Assembly: GCF_019968605.1 (NCBI RefSeq)
Contig: NZ_CP082966.1
Span: forward strand, 2,593,501 to 2,657,500
Direction of reading: 5' to 3'
Length of the DNA: 64,000 bases
Origin: Polaribacter litorisediminis
GTDB lineage: Bacteria; Bacteroidota; Bacteroidia; Flavobacteriales; Flavobacteriaceae
A program made the translations under genes and the position numbers. The notes under the pieces were generated by a model that did not search any database, was not told the origin of the DNA, and worked only from the letters and a program-made list of their open reading frames with translations. This document shows, piece by piece, positions 16,252 to 24,639 of this stretch (positions are counted from its first letter, which is position 1; every line of letters starts with the position of its first letter).

Positions 16252-19185
16252 ATGATAGCATATTTTTTAAAATCAGCTGGCTGTTTAGCTTTACTTTTAT
16301 TTTTCTATCACTTGATTTTAGAAAAAGAAAAGATGCACAGTTTCAATCGTTTCTATTTATTAATTGGGGTTATCGTAAGTTTAATAATTCCGTTTGCAAC
16401 CTTAACTGTTGAAGTTCCTGCAATTTCAACTTCAGAAATTACAACCTTTGAACCTACTTTTACCACCGAAGAAACTCTACCAATACTCGTTGAAGAAACG
16501 ATTGATTACACCAAATATATTTTTGGTGTATACGTAATCATTTCAATTCTCTTATTCTTCAGATTTGGTAGAAACTTGTTTAAAATCATTCAAAAAATAC
16601 GGTTGCATACCCACATAAAACTTGAAAATGCTTCATTGGTTTTAGTGGATGACCCAATCTTACCTCATACGTTTTGGAACTTTATTTTCATCAACAAAAC
16701 CGATTACAAAAACGGAAAAATTGAAGAAGAGCTTTTTACCCACGAGTTAACACATGTTACTCAAAAACACACCATAGATGTTTTACTAATTGAATTTTTA
16801 CAAGCTATTTTTTGGATAAATCCATTGTTTATTTTCTTAAAAAAAGCGATGCAACTAAATCACGAATTTTTAGCGGATGAAAATGTAATTAATCAACATA
16901 AAAACACATTCCATTATCAGCATATATTGGTAAACAAAGCTGCTTGGAACAACGAATATTACTTGGCCAGTAATTTGAATTATTCACTTACTAAAAAAAG
17001 ATTAAAAATGATGACAACACAAAGTTCAAAAACCAAAATTTGGTTGAAAAAACTGGCGGTAATTCCGCTTTTAGCAGGATTTGTTTTCCTCTTTGCAGAA
17101 AGAGTTGAAGCGCAAGAAGTAATAGAAGAAGTAAAACCTAAAAACAGTAATGAACTACTAATTTTCTTAAAAAAAGATAAAAAACTTAAAATAAATAATG
17201 ACATATTAATTTTGAGTGATTTAAAAGAGGAAATAGATCAAAAAATAACGAATATTAAAAATGCTTATATTGTCTTAGAAGCTGAAGCTAATTCTAATCT
17301 CAAAAAACAATTTATTGAAGAAATTAGAATTGAATTAAGTAAATCTGGCATTTATCAAATAAGCTTTAAAAATTTCACTTTATCTCCAAATTCTGATGTT
17401 ATTAAATTAAAAGGAAAAAGAGAAATTAATGAAATAAGAAAAAGACAAGTAGAAGAAGTTGTTATTTCAAAAGAATATATAGATTCTCCAATTCCCACAA
17501 ACTCATTTTCTATACAAAGTATTCCCTCTAACAATAATGGAACAATTACTGATATTAGACTAAAACTGCAAGATGTTAACGCTTTAAAAATAAATTATAC
17601 AAAAGATTCTATAAAATTTAATAAAGATTGGTATATCACAATTGATAATCAAAAATACTACTACACCTTTGATAAAAATGAAAGAATTGCTAGATACTAT
17701 AAAAACGGAAAATTAGTAAATCTTGATATTATAAAAGAATACAAAAGAAAACAGCAAACTTTTGAAAATTTAAAAAGTACTGGAAAACATTATGTTTTTA
17801 AAACTGAAAAGGAACAAAAAGAAATCGATCAAGAATTTTCAGATTTAGGTGGCATGTATTTTAGAATGTCAAGAGCTGATAAAAATAAAGTTTCACGTCC
17901 TATAAATCCCAGAAAACCATATATAACCTTAAGAAAAAACAACAAAGTTTTCTACAAATTAAGAAAAGATTTAACAGAAGAAGATAAATTATTGTTACCA
18001 CCTCCACCTCCAAAACCCAATGCAACAAAAGAGGAGGTTCTGAAATCCAAAAAAGCTTATAAAGATTGGAAAAAGAGAACTGGAAATGATGGTGCTCCAC
18101 CGCCACCGAAAACAAATAATAAGCAAGAAAATTCTTTTACTTCTCAATTGAAAAAAATAAGTAAGAAAAGTCAAAATAATGACGGATTCTTGAACAACAA
18201 GAATAATTCTGATAATGAATTTTACGTAGCTCAAAATCAATATACAGTTTATGACTATTCTAAACCAACAAATAAAGCAATCTATTATGTGGATGGTAAA
18301 GAAATAGCATTTAAAAATTTAATTTCTATAATAAAACCCTACGAAATTGAGAGTACACGAGTAGAGAAAAATAAAGACGGCTCAAAGAATGTTTATATCA
18401 CTTCAAAACCAGGTGCTGACATAAAAAATAGCACAAATAAGGTGAAAAATGGTTTGAAGGATAATGGAAAATTAAATGAAAAAGTGATAGATTTATCAGC
18501 CTTAGAAGTAATAGAAAAAAGAACTGAGAAAGGTGGAATATATTTTCATTACACAATTAAAAATACTGGAAATACGATAATTCCTAAAAAAAGTTATCAG
18601 GTATATTTAAAAGTAGATGGTAAAACCATTAGTTTTGATAAGGCAACAGCTAACATAAAACCTGGTCAAGTTATTACCTATAAATCTCAAAAAACTTTTT
18701 ATGAAAGCAATAAAAAACAATTAAATTACACCCTTAACATAAAATTTAAAGATGATCATCTTGATAACAATATTCTAAAAGGTATTTCTATTTTTGATAA
18801 AGATTCAAAAGAAGTTCCATCGGGTTTTTTCATGAAGTATAACGAAAAGGAAAATTTATCATTGACGAGTGTTGCTGAGGTTGAAAGAGAAAAAGAATCA
18901 AAAGCAAAATTTAGTGATGAAGAGAAAAAACAGTTTGATTATAGGAAATTGCTTCTTAAAACAACTACCATGAACCCAAGCAAATTCAATTTTAAAATTA
19001 ATGACAAAAATTACCATATAAATGATGCTTATACATTTATTCATAAACATCCATTTAGTAACATTGATACAAGAGAAAGTCCAGAAGGTATTTTAACCAT
19101 ACTTTTAAACAAAAACTTAAAAAACAAAATGAGTTATGATGATTTACAGAATGTTTACACAAACATATTTCAAAAAATAAAATAA
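16252..19185 (+). CDS. M56-family membrane metallopeptidase, BlaR1-type sensor (copy 2, long C-terminus)
   Basis: A 977-residue paralogue of the preceding gene. The N-terminal 310 residues are very similar (FYHLILEKEKMHSFNRFYLL block, HELTH at 164-168, HEFLADE), with the same membrane layout. The C-terminal 650 residues differ. They contain a proline-rich stretch around 583-595 and 616-621 (PPPPPKPN, APPPPK). A CARDB-like beta domain follows at about 760-850 (HYTIKNTGNTIIPKKSYQVY). It starts 3 bp after copy 1, in one operon with the repressor. A strong terminator follows. The ligand sensed is unknown. Confidence 0.87.
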   Translation: MIAYFLKSAGCLALLLFFYHLILEKEKMHSFNRFYLLIGVIVSLIIPFATLTVEVPAISTSEITTFEPTFTTEETLPILVEETIDYTKYIFGVYVIISILLFFRFGRNLFKIIQKIRLHTHIKLENASLVLVDDPILPHTFWNFIFINKTDYKNGKIEEELFTHELTHVTQKHTIDVLLIEFLQAIFWINPLFIFLKKAMQLNHEFLADENVINQHKNTFHYQHILVNKAAWNNEYYLASNLNYSLTKKRLKMMTTQSSKTKIWLKKLAVIPLLAGFVFLFAERVEAQEVIEEVKPKNSNELLIFLKKDKKLKINNDILILSDLKEEIDQKITNIKNAYIVLEAEANSNLKKQFIEEIRIELSKSGIYQISFKNFTLSPNSDVIKLKGKREINEIRKRQVEEVVISKEYIDSPIPTNSFSIQSIPSNNNGTITDIRLKLQDVNALKINYTKDSIKFNKDWYITIDNQKYYYTFDKNERIARYYKNGKLVNLDIIKEYKRKQQTFENLKSTGKHYVFKTEKEQKEIDQEFSDLGGMYFRMSRADKNKVSRPINPRKPYITLRKNNKVFYKLRKDLTEEDKLLLPPPPPKPNATKEEVLKSKKAYKDWKKRTGNDGAPPPPKTNNKQENSFTSQLKKISKKSQNNDGFLNNKNNSDNEFYVAQNQYTVYDYSKPTNKAIYYVDGKEIAFKNLISIIKPYEIESTRVEKNKDGSKNVYITSKPGADIKNSTNKVKNGLKDNGKLNEKVIDLSALEVIEKRTEKGGIYFHYTIKNTGNTIIPKKSYQVYLKVDGKTISFDKATANIKPGQVITYKSQKTFYESNKKQLNYTLNIKFKDDHLDNNILKGISIFDKDSKEVPSGFFMKYNEKENLSLTSVAEVEREKESKAKFSDEEKKQFDYRKLLLKTTTMNPSKFNFKINDKNYHINDAYTFIHKHPFSNIDTRESPEGILTILLNKNLKNKMSYDDLQNVYTNIFQKIK

Positions 19186-19190
19186 AATTA

Positions 19191-19217
19191 AAACCTCGAA
19201 ATTTCGAGGTTTTTTGA
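19191..19217 (+). terminator. Terminator of the blaI-M56-M56 operon
   Basis: The perfect palindrome AAACCTCGAAATTTCGAGG followed by TTTTTT begins 6 bp after the stop codon. Confidence 0.9.
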
Positions 19218-19259
19218 TGTAACAAATTCTGCTTTAAAGCGTTGTATTCTTAATCGATG

Positions 19260-19329
19260 TTACTTCGAGTGATTTTCGATTTTATGAGAAAAATGTATCG
19301 AGAAGTAATTTTTAGTTCTCGATTGAAAT
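19260..19329. repeat. REP-like element with TTACTTC/GAAGTAA and ATCGAGAA/TTCTCGAT arms
   Basis: Two nested inverted repeats are visible: TTACTTC 19260-19266 with GAAGTAA 19302-19308, and ATCGAGAA 19297-19304 with TTCTCGAT 19316-19323. The CGAG/TCTCGA words are typical of dispersed flavobacterial palindromes. It lies between the M56 operon and the DUF4407 gene. Confidence 0.5.
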
Positions 19330-19376
19330 GTATTTTTTCTTCATAAATTTACGCTAACTGACTGAAAACTATATGT

Positions 19377-20477
19377 ATGCTTAAAAATTTCTTCCTAATT
19401 TGCTCCGGAGTTGATAAAAACCTAATCAACAATTGTTCTAACGGCGAACAAAATAAATATGTAGGCATAGGAGCTACCGTTTTTTTTACAGCTGTTATGG
19501 CAACCATTGCAGGGAGTTATGCTTTGTATACTGTTTTTGATAATTTATATGCTGCTATTTTCTTCGGATTGATTTGGGGATTGTTAATCTTTAATTTAGA
19601 TCGATTTATAGTTTCTACCATCAAAAAAACGGATTCTAAATTCAAAGAATTTCTGCAAGCAACTCCTAGAATTATTTTAGCGGTTATTATTGCTGTGGTT
19701 ATTTCTAAACCTCTGGAATTAAAATTGTTTGAGAAAGAAATAAATCAGGTTTTATTGACAGAAAAAAACCAAATGACGTTGGATAATAAAACACAAATTG
19801 CACAACAATTTACACCTGAAATTGCAAAACTGAATTCAGAAATTGATAATTTAAAAGGCGAAATAATATCCAAAGAAAATGAAACCAATGCTTTATATGA
19901 AACTTATATTACAGAAGCTGAGGGCACAAAAGGAACAAAAAAATTAGGAAAAGGACCCGTTTATCAAGAAAAAAGAGAAAAACACGATGCCTCTTTAGCT
20001 ACTTTAAATCAACTTAAAAAAGAAAATTCAAAAAAAATTCTCGAAAAAGAAACCGCAATTGCTTCTTTAAAACAAAATCAAAAATTACTAGAAACAAAAT
20101 CACACCCCATCATCTCTAATTTTGATGGCTTAATGGCAAGAATAACTGCACTTGGCAAATTGCCTGCACTCCCCTCTTTATTTATTTTTCTATTATTTTT
20201 AGCCATTGAAACATCACCCATTATTGCAAAATTACTAGCTCCTAAAGGCGAATATGATTTTAAATTAGAAGAAAATGAATCTGCAATAAAAACTTGGGTA
20301 CAGCAACAAATTCATCAAAGAGAACAAATGTTACAAGCAGATATTTCTATTGACAATAAGGTGTATAAAGATATGACAGAAGATGAAGAATTGTATACGT
20401 ATAAACAAAAAATGGCAAGAAACTTAATGAAGTTACAAGCAGATTATTTCTACAAAAAGCAACAAAAAATGCTGTAA
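19377..20477 (+). CDS. DUF4407 membrane protein with long coiled coil
   Basis: A 366-residue protein with three transmembrane segments near the N-terminus (about 34-56, 60-77, 97-114), a coiled coil at about 120-235 (QQFTPEIAKLNSEIDNLKGE and following), and a fourth membrane segment at about 258-280. A charged C-terminal tail follows. The LDRFIVSTIKK motif after the second segment fits DUF4407. The function of this family is not known. It stands alone, flanked upstream by a REP-like element and downstream by a predicted minus-strand small RNA whose terminator is 3 bp from its stop codon. Confidence 0.83.
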   Translation: MLKNFFLICSGVDKNLINNCSNGEQNKYVGIGATVFFTAVMATIAGSYALYTVFDNLYAAIFFGLIWGLLIFNLDRFIVSTIKKTDSKFKEFLQATPRIILAVIIAVVISKPLELKLFEKEINQVLLTEKNQMTLDNKTQIAQQFTPEIAKLNSEIDNLKGEIISKENETNALYETYITEAEGTKGTKKLGKGPVYQEKREKHDASLATLNQLKKENSKKILEKETAIASLKQNQKLLETKSHPIISNFDGLMARITALGKLPALPSLFIFLLFLAIETSPIIAKLLAPKGEYDFKLEENESAIKTWVQQQIHQREQMLQADISIDNKVYKDMTEDEELYTYKQKMARNLMKLQADYFYKKQQKML

Positions 20478-20479
20478 AA

Positions 20480-20509
20480 CAAAAAAAGCGTCCCATTTAA
20501 GGGAAGCTT
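20480..20509 (-). terminator. Rho-independent terminator of the predicted sRNA
   Basis: On the minus strand AAGCTTCCC-TTAAAT-GGGACGCTT (one internal mismatch) is followed by seven Ts. On the plus strand there is no comparable T-tract, so it points to minus-strand transcription. Confidence 0.65.
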
Positions 20510-20587
20510 TCCATTGGTTAACAAAACCAAGGCATTTTTTTAAAAATGCCAAAACAACACAACTATGTTGCTTCAACAAAAAGCAAC
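20480..20587 (-). ncRNA. Predicted small RNA (about 108 nt), minus strand
   Basis: A perfect -7 element TATATTTG is on the minus strand at 20598-20591. Downstream come a hairpin of TATGTTGCTT/AAGCAACATA (20590-20564), a hairpin GGCATTTTT/AAAAATGCC (20550-20531), a GGTT/AACC hairpin with flanking pairs (20532-20511), and a terminator-like hairpin AGCtTCCC/GGGAcGCT followed by TTTTTTT (20509-20480). No ORF explains the region. Promoter, compact structured body and intrinsic terminator together suggest an independently transcribed sRNA. The transcript start is estimated from the promoter spacing only. Confidence 0.55.
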
Positions 20588-20590
20588 ATA

Positions 20591-20598
20591 CAAATATA
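20591..20598 (-). promoter_or_regulatory. -7 element TATATTTG driving the predicted sRNA
   Basis: A perfect TAnnTTTG on the minus strand, immediately before the first hairpin. About 20 bp upstream is a T-rich TTTT in place of the consensus TTG. Confidence 0.45.
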
Positions 20599-20651
20599 CG
20601 TTGTTTTTGTAAATTCTAAAATAATTATTGATTTTTTTATAATTTTCGCAA

Positions 20652-20681
20652 TTGTGCATTTGTAGTTTGATTGTATCTTTG
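20652..20681 (+). promoter_or_regulatory. lysS promoter, near-perfect Bacteroidota consensus
   Basis: TTG at 20652-20654, a 19-bp spacer and TATCTTTG at 20674-20681. The predicted transcription start is about 30 bp upstream of the ATG at 20716. This rules out the longer frame starting at TTG 20671, which overlaps the promoter. Confidence 0.75.
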
Positions 20682-20715
20682 CGCACTTAATAGTATCAGA
20701 AAATTTATACACCCA

Positions 20716-22413
20716 ATGCAATTATCAGAACAAGAAGTTGTACGAAGAGAAAAGCTTACAAAACTAAGAGATTTAGGCATCAATCCATATCCGGCAGATT
20801 TATTTCCAATAGATGCTAATTCCAAAGATATAAAAGAAAACTTTACCGAAGGGAAACAGGTCGTTATTGCAGGGCGATTAATGGTAAAAAATATACAAGG
20901 AAAAGCTTCTTTTGGTCAGTTGCAAGATGGTGAAGGTAGAATACAATTGTATTTTAATAGAGACGAAATTTGTGCTGGTGAAGATAAAACGCTTTACAAT
21001 ACTGTTTTTAAAACCTTATTAGATTTAGGCGATTTTATTGGGGTTACTGGTACCCTTTTTAAAACAAAAGTTGGCGAAAAAACAGTTTTGGTAAAAGAAT
21101 TTAAGTTGCTTTCTAAAGCTCTAAAACCTTTACCAATTCCTAAGGTAAAAGATGGTAAAACCTACGATGCTTTTACAGACCCAGAAATGCGTTACAGACA
21201 ACGTTATGCAGATTTAGTCGTAAATCCGCATGTAAAAGAAGTCTTTATAAAACGTACCAAATTGTTTAATGCAATGCGTACCTTTTTTAATGATGCTGGT
21301 TATTTTGAAGTAGAAACTCCGGTTTTACAACCCATTCCTGGAGGTGCAGCAGCAAGACCTTTTATTACGCATCATAATTCTTTAGACATTCCTTTGTATA
21401 TGAGAATTGCTAACGAATTATATCTAAAAAGATTGATTGTTGGTGGGTTTGATGGTGTGTATGAATTCTCTAAAAACTTCAGAAATGAAGGAATGGACAG
21501 AACGCACAATCCTGAATTTACAGCCATGGAAATCTACGTTTCTTACAAAGATTACAATTGGATGATGGATTTTTGCGAGCAACTCCTAGAGCATTGTGCA
21601 CTAGCTGTAAACGGAACTTCTGAAGCTACTTTTGGCGAGCATAAAATAAACTTTAAAGCGCCTTATAAAAGAATTACCATGCGCGATTCTATTTTAGAAT
21701 TTACAGGTTTTGATATTTATGATAAAACAGAAGATGAAATTAGAGCCGCCGCAAAATCAATGCATATTGAGGTGGATGAAACCATGGGGAAAGGAAAATT
21801 AATTGATGAAATTTTTGGTGAAAAATGTGAAGGAAACTACATTCAGCCTACTTTTATTACCGATTACCCAAAAGAAATGTCTCCTCTTTGTAAAGAGCAC
21901 AGAACCAACCCAGAATTAACGGAACGTTTTGAATTGATGGTTTGTGGTAAAGAAATTGCAAATGCATATTCAGAATTAAACGATCCTATAGACCAACGTG
22001 AGCGTTTTGAACATCAACTAAAATTAGCTAAAAAAGGAGATGATGAAGCTACCGAATTTATTGATGAAGATTTCTTAAGAGCTTTAGAATACGGAATGCC
22101 ACCAACCTCTGGAATGGGAATTGGAATGGACCGTTTAATTATGTTTTTAACCAACAATCAATCCATTCAAGAAGTATTATTCTTTCCACAGATGCGCCCT
22201 GAGCAGCGAATCGCTGCAGATGTAGAACTCACTGTTGAAGAGAAAGATTTACTAGCTATCATTACAAAAGCAGAAAAAATAGATTTAAACGAACTCAAAT
22301 CACAATCTGGTTTATCCAACAAAAAATGGGATAAAACCATTAAAGGGTTAACTAAAAAAGATGTTGCAAAAGTTTCTAAAACCGATGAAGGTTTGTTTGT
22401 AGAAGCTTTGTAA
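20716..22413 (+). CDS. lysS: Lysyl-tRNA synthetase, class II
   Basis: The enzyme charges tRNA-Lys with lysine in the cytoplasm. The 565-residue protein has an N-terminal OB-fold anticodon-binding domain (about 40-150: VVIAGRLMVKNIQGKASFGQ) and a class II catalytic core. Motif 2 reads KNFRNEGMDRTHNPEFTAME and motif 3 GMGIGMDRLIM. A C-terminal extension of about 60 residues after the core (VELTVEEKDLLAII and following) is characteristic of Bacteroidota LysS. The ATG at 20716 is chosen over the upstream TTG because the promoter occupies that region. A terminator follows. Confidence 0.96.
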   Translation: MQLSEQEVVRREKLTKLRDLGINPYPADLFPIDANSKDIKENFTEGKQVVIAGRLMVKNIQGKASFGQLQDGEGRIQLYFNRDEICAGEDKTLYNTVFKTLLDLGDFIGVTGTLFKTKVGEKTVLVKEFKLLSKALKPLPIPKVKDGKTYDAFTDPEMRYRQRYADLVVNPHVKEVFIKRTKLFNAMRTFFNDAGYFEVETPVLQPIPGGAAARPFITHHNSLDIPLYMRIANELYLKRLIVGGFDGVYEFSKNFRNEGMDRTHNPEFTAMEIYVSYKDYNWMMDFCEQLLEHCALAVNGTSEATFGEHKINFKAPYKRITMRDSILEFTGFDIYDKTEDEIRAAAKSMHIEVDETMGKGKLIDEIFGEKCEGNYIQPTFITDYPKEMSPLCKEHRTNPELTERFELMVCGKEIANAYSELNDPIDQRERFEHQLKLAKKGDDEATEFIDEDFLRALEYGMPPTSGMGIGMDRLIMFLTNNQSIQEVLFFPQMRPEQRIAADVELTVEEKDLLAIITKAEKIDLNELKSQSGLSNKKWDKTIKGLTKKDVAKVSKTDEGLFVEAL

Positions 22414-22455
22414 AAATTTCGAATTCTGAAATTGTATTCAGAACGTCTTTAAAAT

Positions 22456-22492
22456 TAAAAAAAGGATCTACAGCAATGTAGTTCCTTTTTGT
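22456..22492 (+). terminator. Terminator of lysS
   Basis: The hairpin AAAAGGAtCTAC / GTAGtTCCTTTTT, with a 6-nt loop and T-tract, lies about 45 bp after the stop. Confidence 0.8.
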
Positions 22493-22563
22493 ATGCTGAT
22501 AAAATTGTTTTTCAAAGTTTAAATCAAAAGAAAAATAAATTTTCAAACCCAAGACAAAAGTCG

Positions 22564-22571
22564 TATATTTG
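22564..22571 (+). promoter_or_regulatory. -7 element TATATTTG of the RES-Xre toxin-antitoxin operon
   Basis: A perfect TAnnTTTG match 20 bp upstream of the antitoxin ATG. The short imperfect direct repeat GTATATTTGAAGTCAAAT-GTATTTG around it could take part in autoregulation, which is speculative. Confidence 0.45.
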
Positions 22572-22591
22572 AAGTCAAATGTATTTGTATT

Positions 22592-23098
22592 ATGAATTAT
22601 AAAGAAAACACTTCCGATTTTACTGCGGTTAATGAAGCCATAAATGGGTATGCAAAAAATTTAAATACAGCGTCTGTATTTAATTTTAATAAAGAAAATA
22701 ATTCTTTTTCAGATTTTTTTGACAACAAAATGCTTGTTATTCAAGTTATTAAAAAAGGGTTGCCTCATAAAATATTTAATGCTATTAAAAAAATAATTCC
22801 TTTTACGGAAGATGAATGGGCAAACTATTTAAATATTTCTAAAAAATCCTTACAAAGATATAGCAATGACAAAAATCATTTATTTAAACCAATTCATACA
22901 GAAAAAATTATAGAATTGGCAGAGGTTACCAATTTTGGTAAAGATGTTTTCGATTCTACAGAACAGTTTTATTTGTGGTTACATACACCATCCTTTATAT
23001 TCAACAATTTAAAACCTTCAGAACTTTTACAAGATTCTTATGGCAAAGAATTGGTCATGGAAGAATTAAACAGAATAGAGCATGGAATTTTTGCCTAA
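22592..23098 (+). CDS. Xre/MbcA/ParS-type antitoxin (toxin-binding DUF2384 domain)
   Basis: A 168-residue protein with an Xre-like helix-turn-helix in the middle (about 75-105: PFTEDEWANYLNISKKSLQR). A C-terminal MbcA/ParS toxin-binding domain follows (about 105-168: EKIIELAEVTNFGKDVFDST, then FYLWLHTPS, the Leu-Lys-Pro-Ser element and Ser-Tyr-Gly). It neutralises the RES-domain toxin encoded immediately downstream and probably represses the operon. Its TAA overlaps the toxin ATG (TAATG), the standard arrangement of such modules. Confidence 0.88.
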   Translation: MNYKENTSDFTAVNEAINGYAKNLNTASVFNFNKENNSFSDFFDNKMLVIQVIKKGLPHKIFNAIKKIIPFTEDEWANYLNISKKSLQRYSNDKNHLFKPIHTEKIIELAEVTNFGKDVFDSTEQFYLWLHTPSFIFNNLKPSELLQDSYGKELVMEELNRIEHGIFA

Positions 23099-23556
23099 TG
23101 AAGCTTTTTAGATTATCAAAGAAAAAATATGCAACTGCATTTAATGGAAAAGGCGCAGCAAAATCTAACAATAGATGGAATTCTAAAGGCACAGAAATTA
23201 TCTACACAGCAGAAAGCAGAGCTTTAGCAATGGCAGAAGTTGCAGTGCATTTAACAATTGCGACTTTACCAAAAGATTTTGTAATGCTTACTATTGATGT
23301 TCCTGACGAAATTGCCATTAAAAAAATTGATTTGAAAGATTTAAATGAAAACTGGAATGCTATGCTACCAAATTCTAAAACTAAAAAAATTGGCGATTTA
23401 TTTATTGACACCTTAGAGTTTTGTGTTTTAAAAGTGCCTTCTGCGGTTGTTAAAGACGATTTTAATTATTTAATAAATCCTTATCACAAGCAGTTTAAAA
23501 AGATTAAAATAGTCGATGTTACAGATTTTCCTTTTGATAAAAGAATGTTTCAATAA
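23098..23556 (+). CDS. RES-domain toxin (NAD+-degrading family)
   Basis: A 152-residue RES-domain protein. The conserved NNRWNSKGTEIIYTAESRAL segment holds the family Arg and the Tyr/Glu/Ser residues, followed by AMAEVAVHL. Characterised members such as MbcT deplete NAD+ by phosphorolysis or hydrolysis and cause growth arrest. The ATG at 23098 is chosen because it overlaps the antitoxin stop. The longer frame from 22975 would overlap the antitoxin in another frame and has no family similarity upstream. The pair forms a type II toxin-antitoxin module. Confidence 0.88.
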   Translation: MKLFRLSKKKYATAFNGKGAAKSNNRWNSKGTEIIYTAESRALAMAEVAVHLTIATLPKDFVMLTIDVPDEIAIKKIDLKDLNENWNAMLPNSKTKKIGDLFIDTLEFCVLKVPSAVVKDDFNYLINPYHKQFKKIKIVDVTDFPFDKRMFQ

Positions 23557-23592
23557 TACATATTATTTGGTGAAATTTTAAATGATATTTGT

Positions 23593-24537
23593 ATGACAAC
23601 TAATTTTGAAAAATTATCAATGAAACATTATCAAAAAATAATTGAAGACATTTATGTTGAGGTAAAAAACACAGATGATTCGGGTAAAGTAGCCAATTAT
23701 ATTCCTGAACTTGGTACTATTTCACCTGATAATTTTGGGATAAATATCACAACTATAGACAAGCAATCTTATGGAATTGGAGATTATGAGAAGAAGTTTT
23801 CAATTCAAAGTATTTCCAAAATTCTAACCCTAACATTGGCGTATCAATTAGAAAGAGAAAAATTATGGGAACGAGTAGATGTAGAGCCTTCCGGCAATCC
23901 GTTTAATTCTTTATTGCAATTAGAAGCCGATTTCGGAAAACCAAGAAACCCCTTTATTAATGCTGGTGCTATTGTAATCTGCGATGTTTTAATTAGTCAT
24001 TTAAAAAATCCAAAAGAAGATTTTATAGATTTTTGTCGAGAAATTTCTAATAATCCAAATTTAAATTATGATGATAAAATAGCAAAATCAGAAAAAAGTA
24101 CGGGTTTTAGAAATATTGCTTTGTGTAATTTTATAAAATCGTTTGGCAATATTAAAAATGATGTTGATGTAGTTTTAGATTTCTATTTTTATACCTGTTC
24201 TATAGCGATGAGTTGTAAAGAACTCTCTACAATCTTTCTCTTTTTAGCAGACGATAATTTTATCACACATAAAAATAATAAAATCCTAACCGAAAGTCAA
24301 GCAAAAAGAATCAATGCTATTCTACTTACCTGTGGTTTTTATGATGAATCTGGCGAATTTGCTTTCCGTGTTGGTTTGCCCGGTAAAAGTGGCGTTGGTG
24401 GCGGTATTGTAGCAATTCACCCTGATGAATATTGCATCACTGTTTGGAGTCCGAAATTGAACACAAATGGAAATTCTTACAAAGGAATGCTATTTTTAGA
24501 AAAATTCACGACAAAAACAGCCTCTTCTATTTTTTAA
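23593..24537 (+). CDS. glsA: Glutaminase A
   Basis: The enzyme hydrolyses L-glutamine to glutamate and ammonia. This serine-dependent, beta-lactamase-fold glutaminase is of normal size (about 305-314 residues). Visible residues are S73-I-S-K76 in FSIQSISKIL (catalytic SxxK), FINAGAIV, a Tyr in the FYFYTCSIAM segment, and the C-terminal GLPGKSGVGGGIVAIHP. An alternative start at 23620 (MKHYQKIIEDIYVEV) matches the usual family N-terminus better and leaves more room for a promoter. It is monocistronic, just after the toxin gene. Confidence 0.94.
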   Translation: MTTNFEKLSMKHYQKIIEDIYVEVKNTDDSGKVANYIPELGTISPDNFGINITTIDKQSYGIGDYEKKFSIQSISKILTLTLAYQLEREKLWERVDVEPSGNPFNSLLQLEADFGKPRNPFINAGAIVICDVLISHLKNPKEDFIDFCREISNNPNLNYDDKIAKSEKSTGFRNIALCNFIKSFGNIKNDVDVVLDFYFYTCSIAMSCKELSTIFLFLADDNFITHKNNKILTESQAKRINAILLTCGFYDESGEFAFRVGLPGKSGVGGGIVAIHPDEYCITVWSPKLNTNGNSYKGMLFLEKFTTKTASSIF

Positions 24538-24639
24538 AACTTCTTTTGGAATTTTAGTTTAAATTGATGAACTTTCTACTTTCTATAAAAATCTTTTGAT
24601 ACTAAAATAACGCAACATATATTATTTCTATTCTTAACT

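Noticed and set aside
20671..20715. Upstream TTG start for lysS
   Set aside because: The TTG lies inside the -7 region of the promoter, so it would not be in the mRNA; ATG 20716 fits the family.
22975..23097. N-terminal extension of the RES toxin
   Set aside because: It overlaps the antitoxin gene in another frame and has no RES similarity; ATG 23098 overlaps the antitoxin stop in the usual TAATG way.
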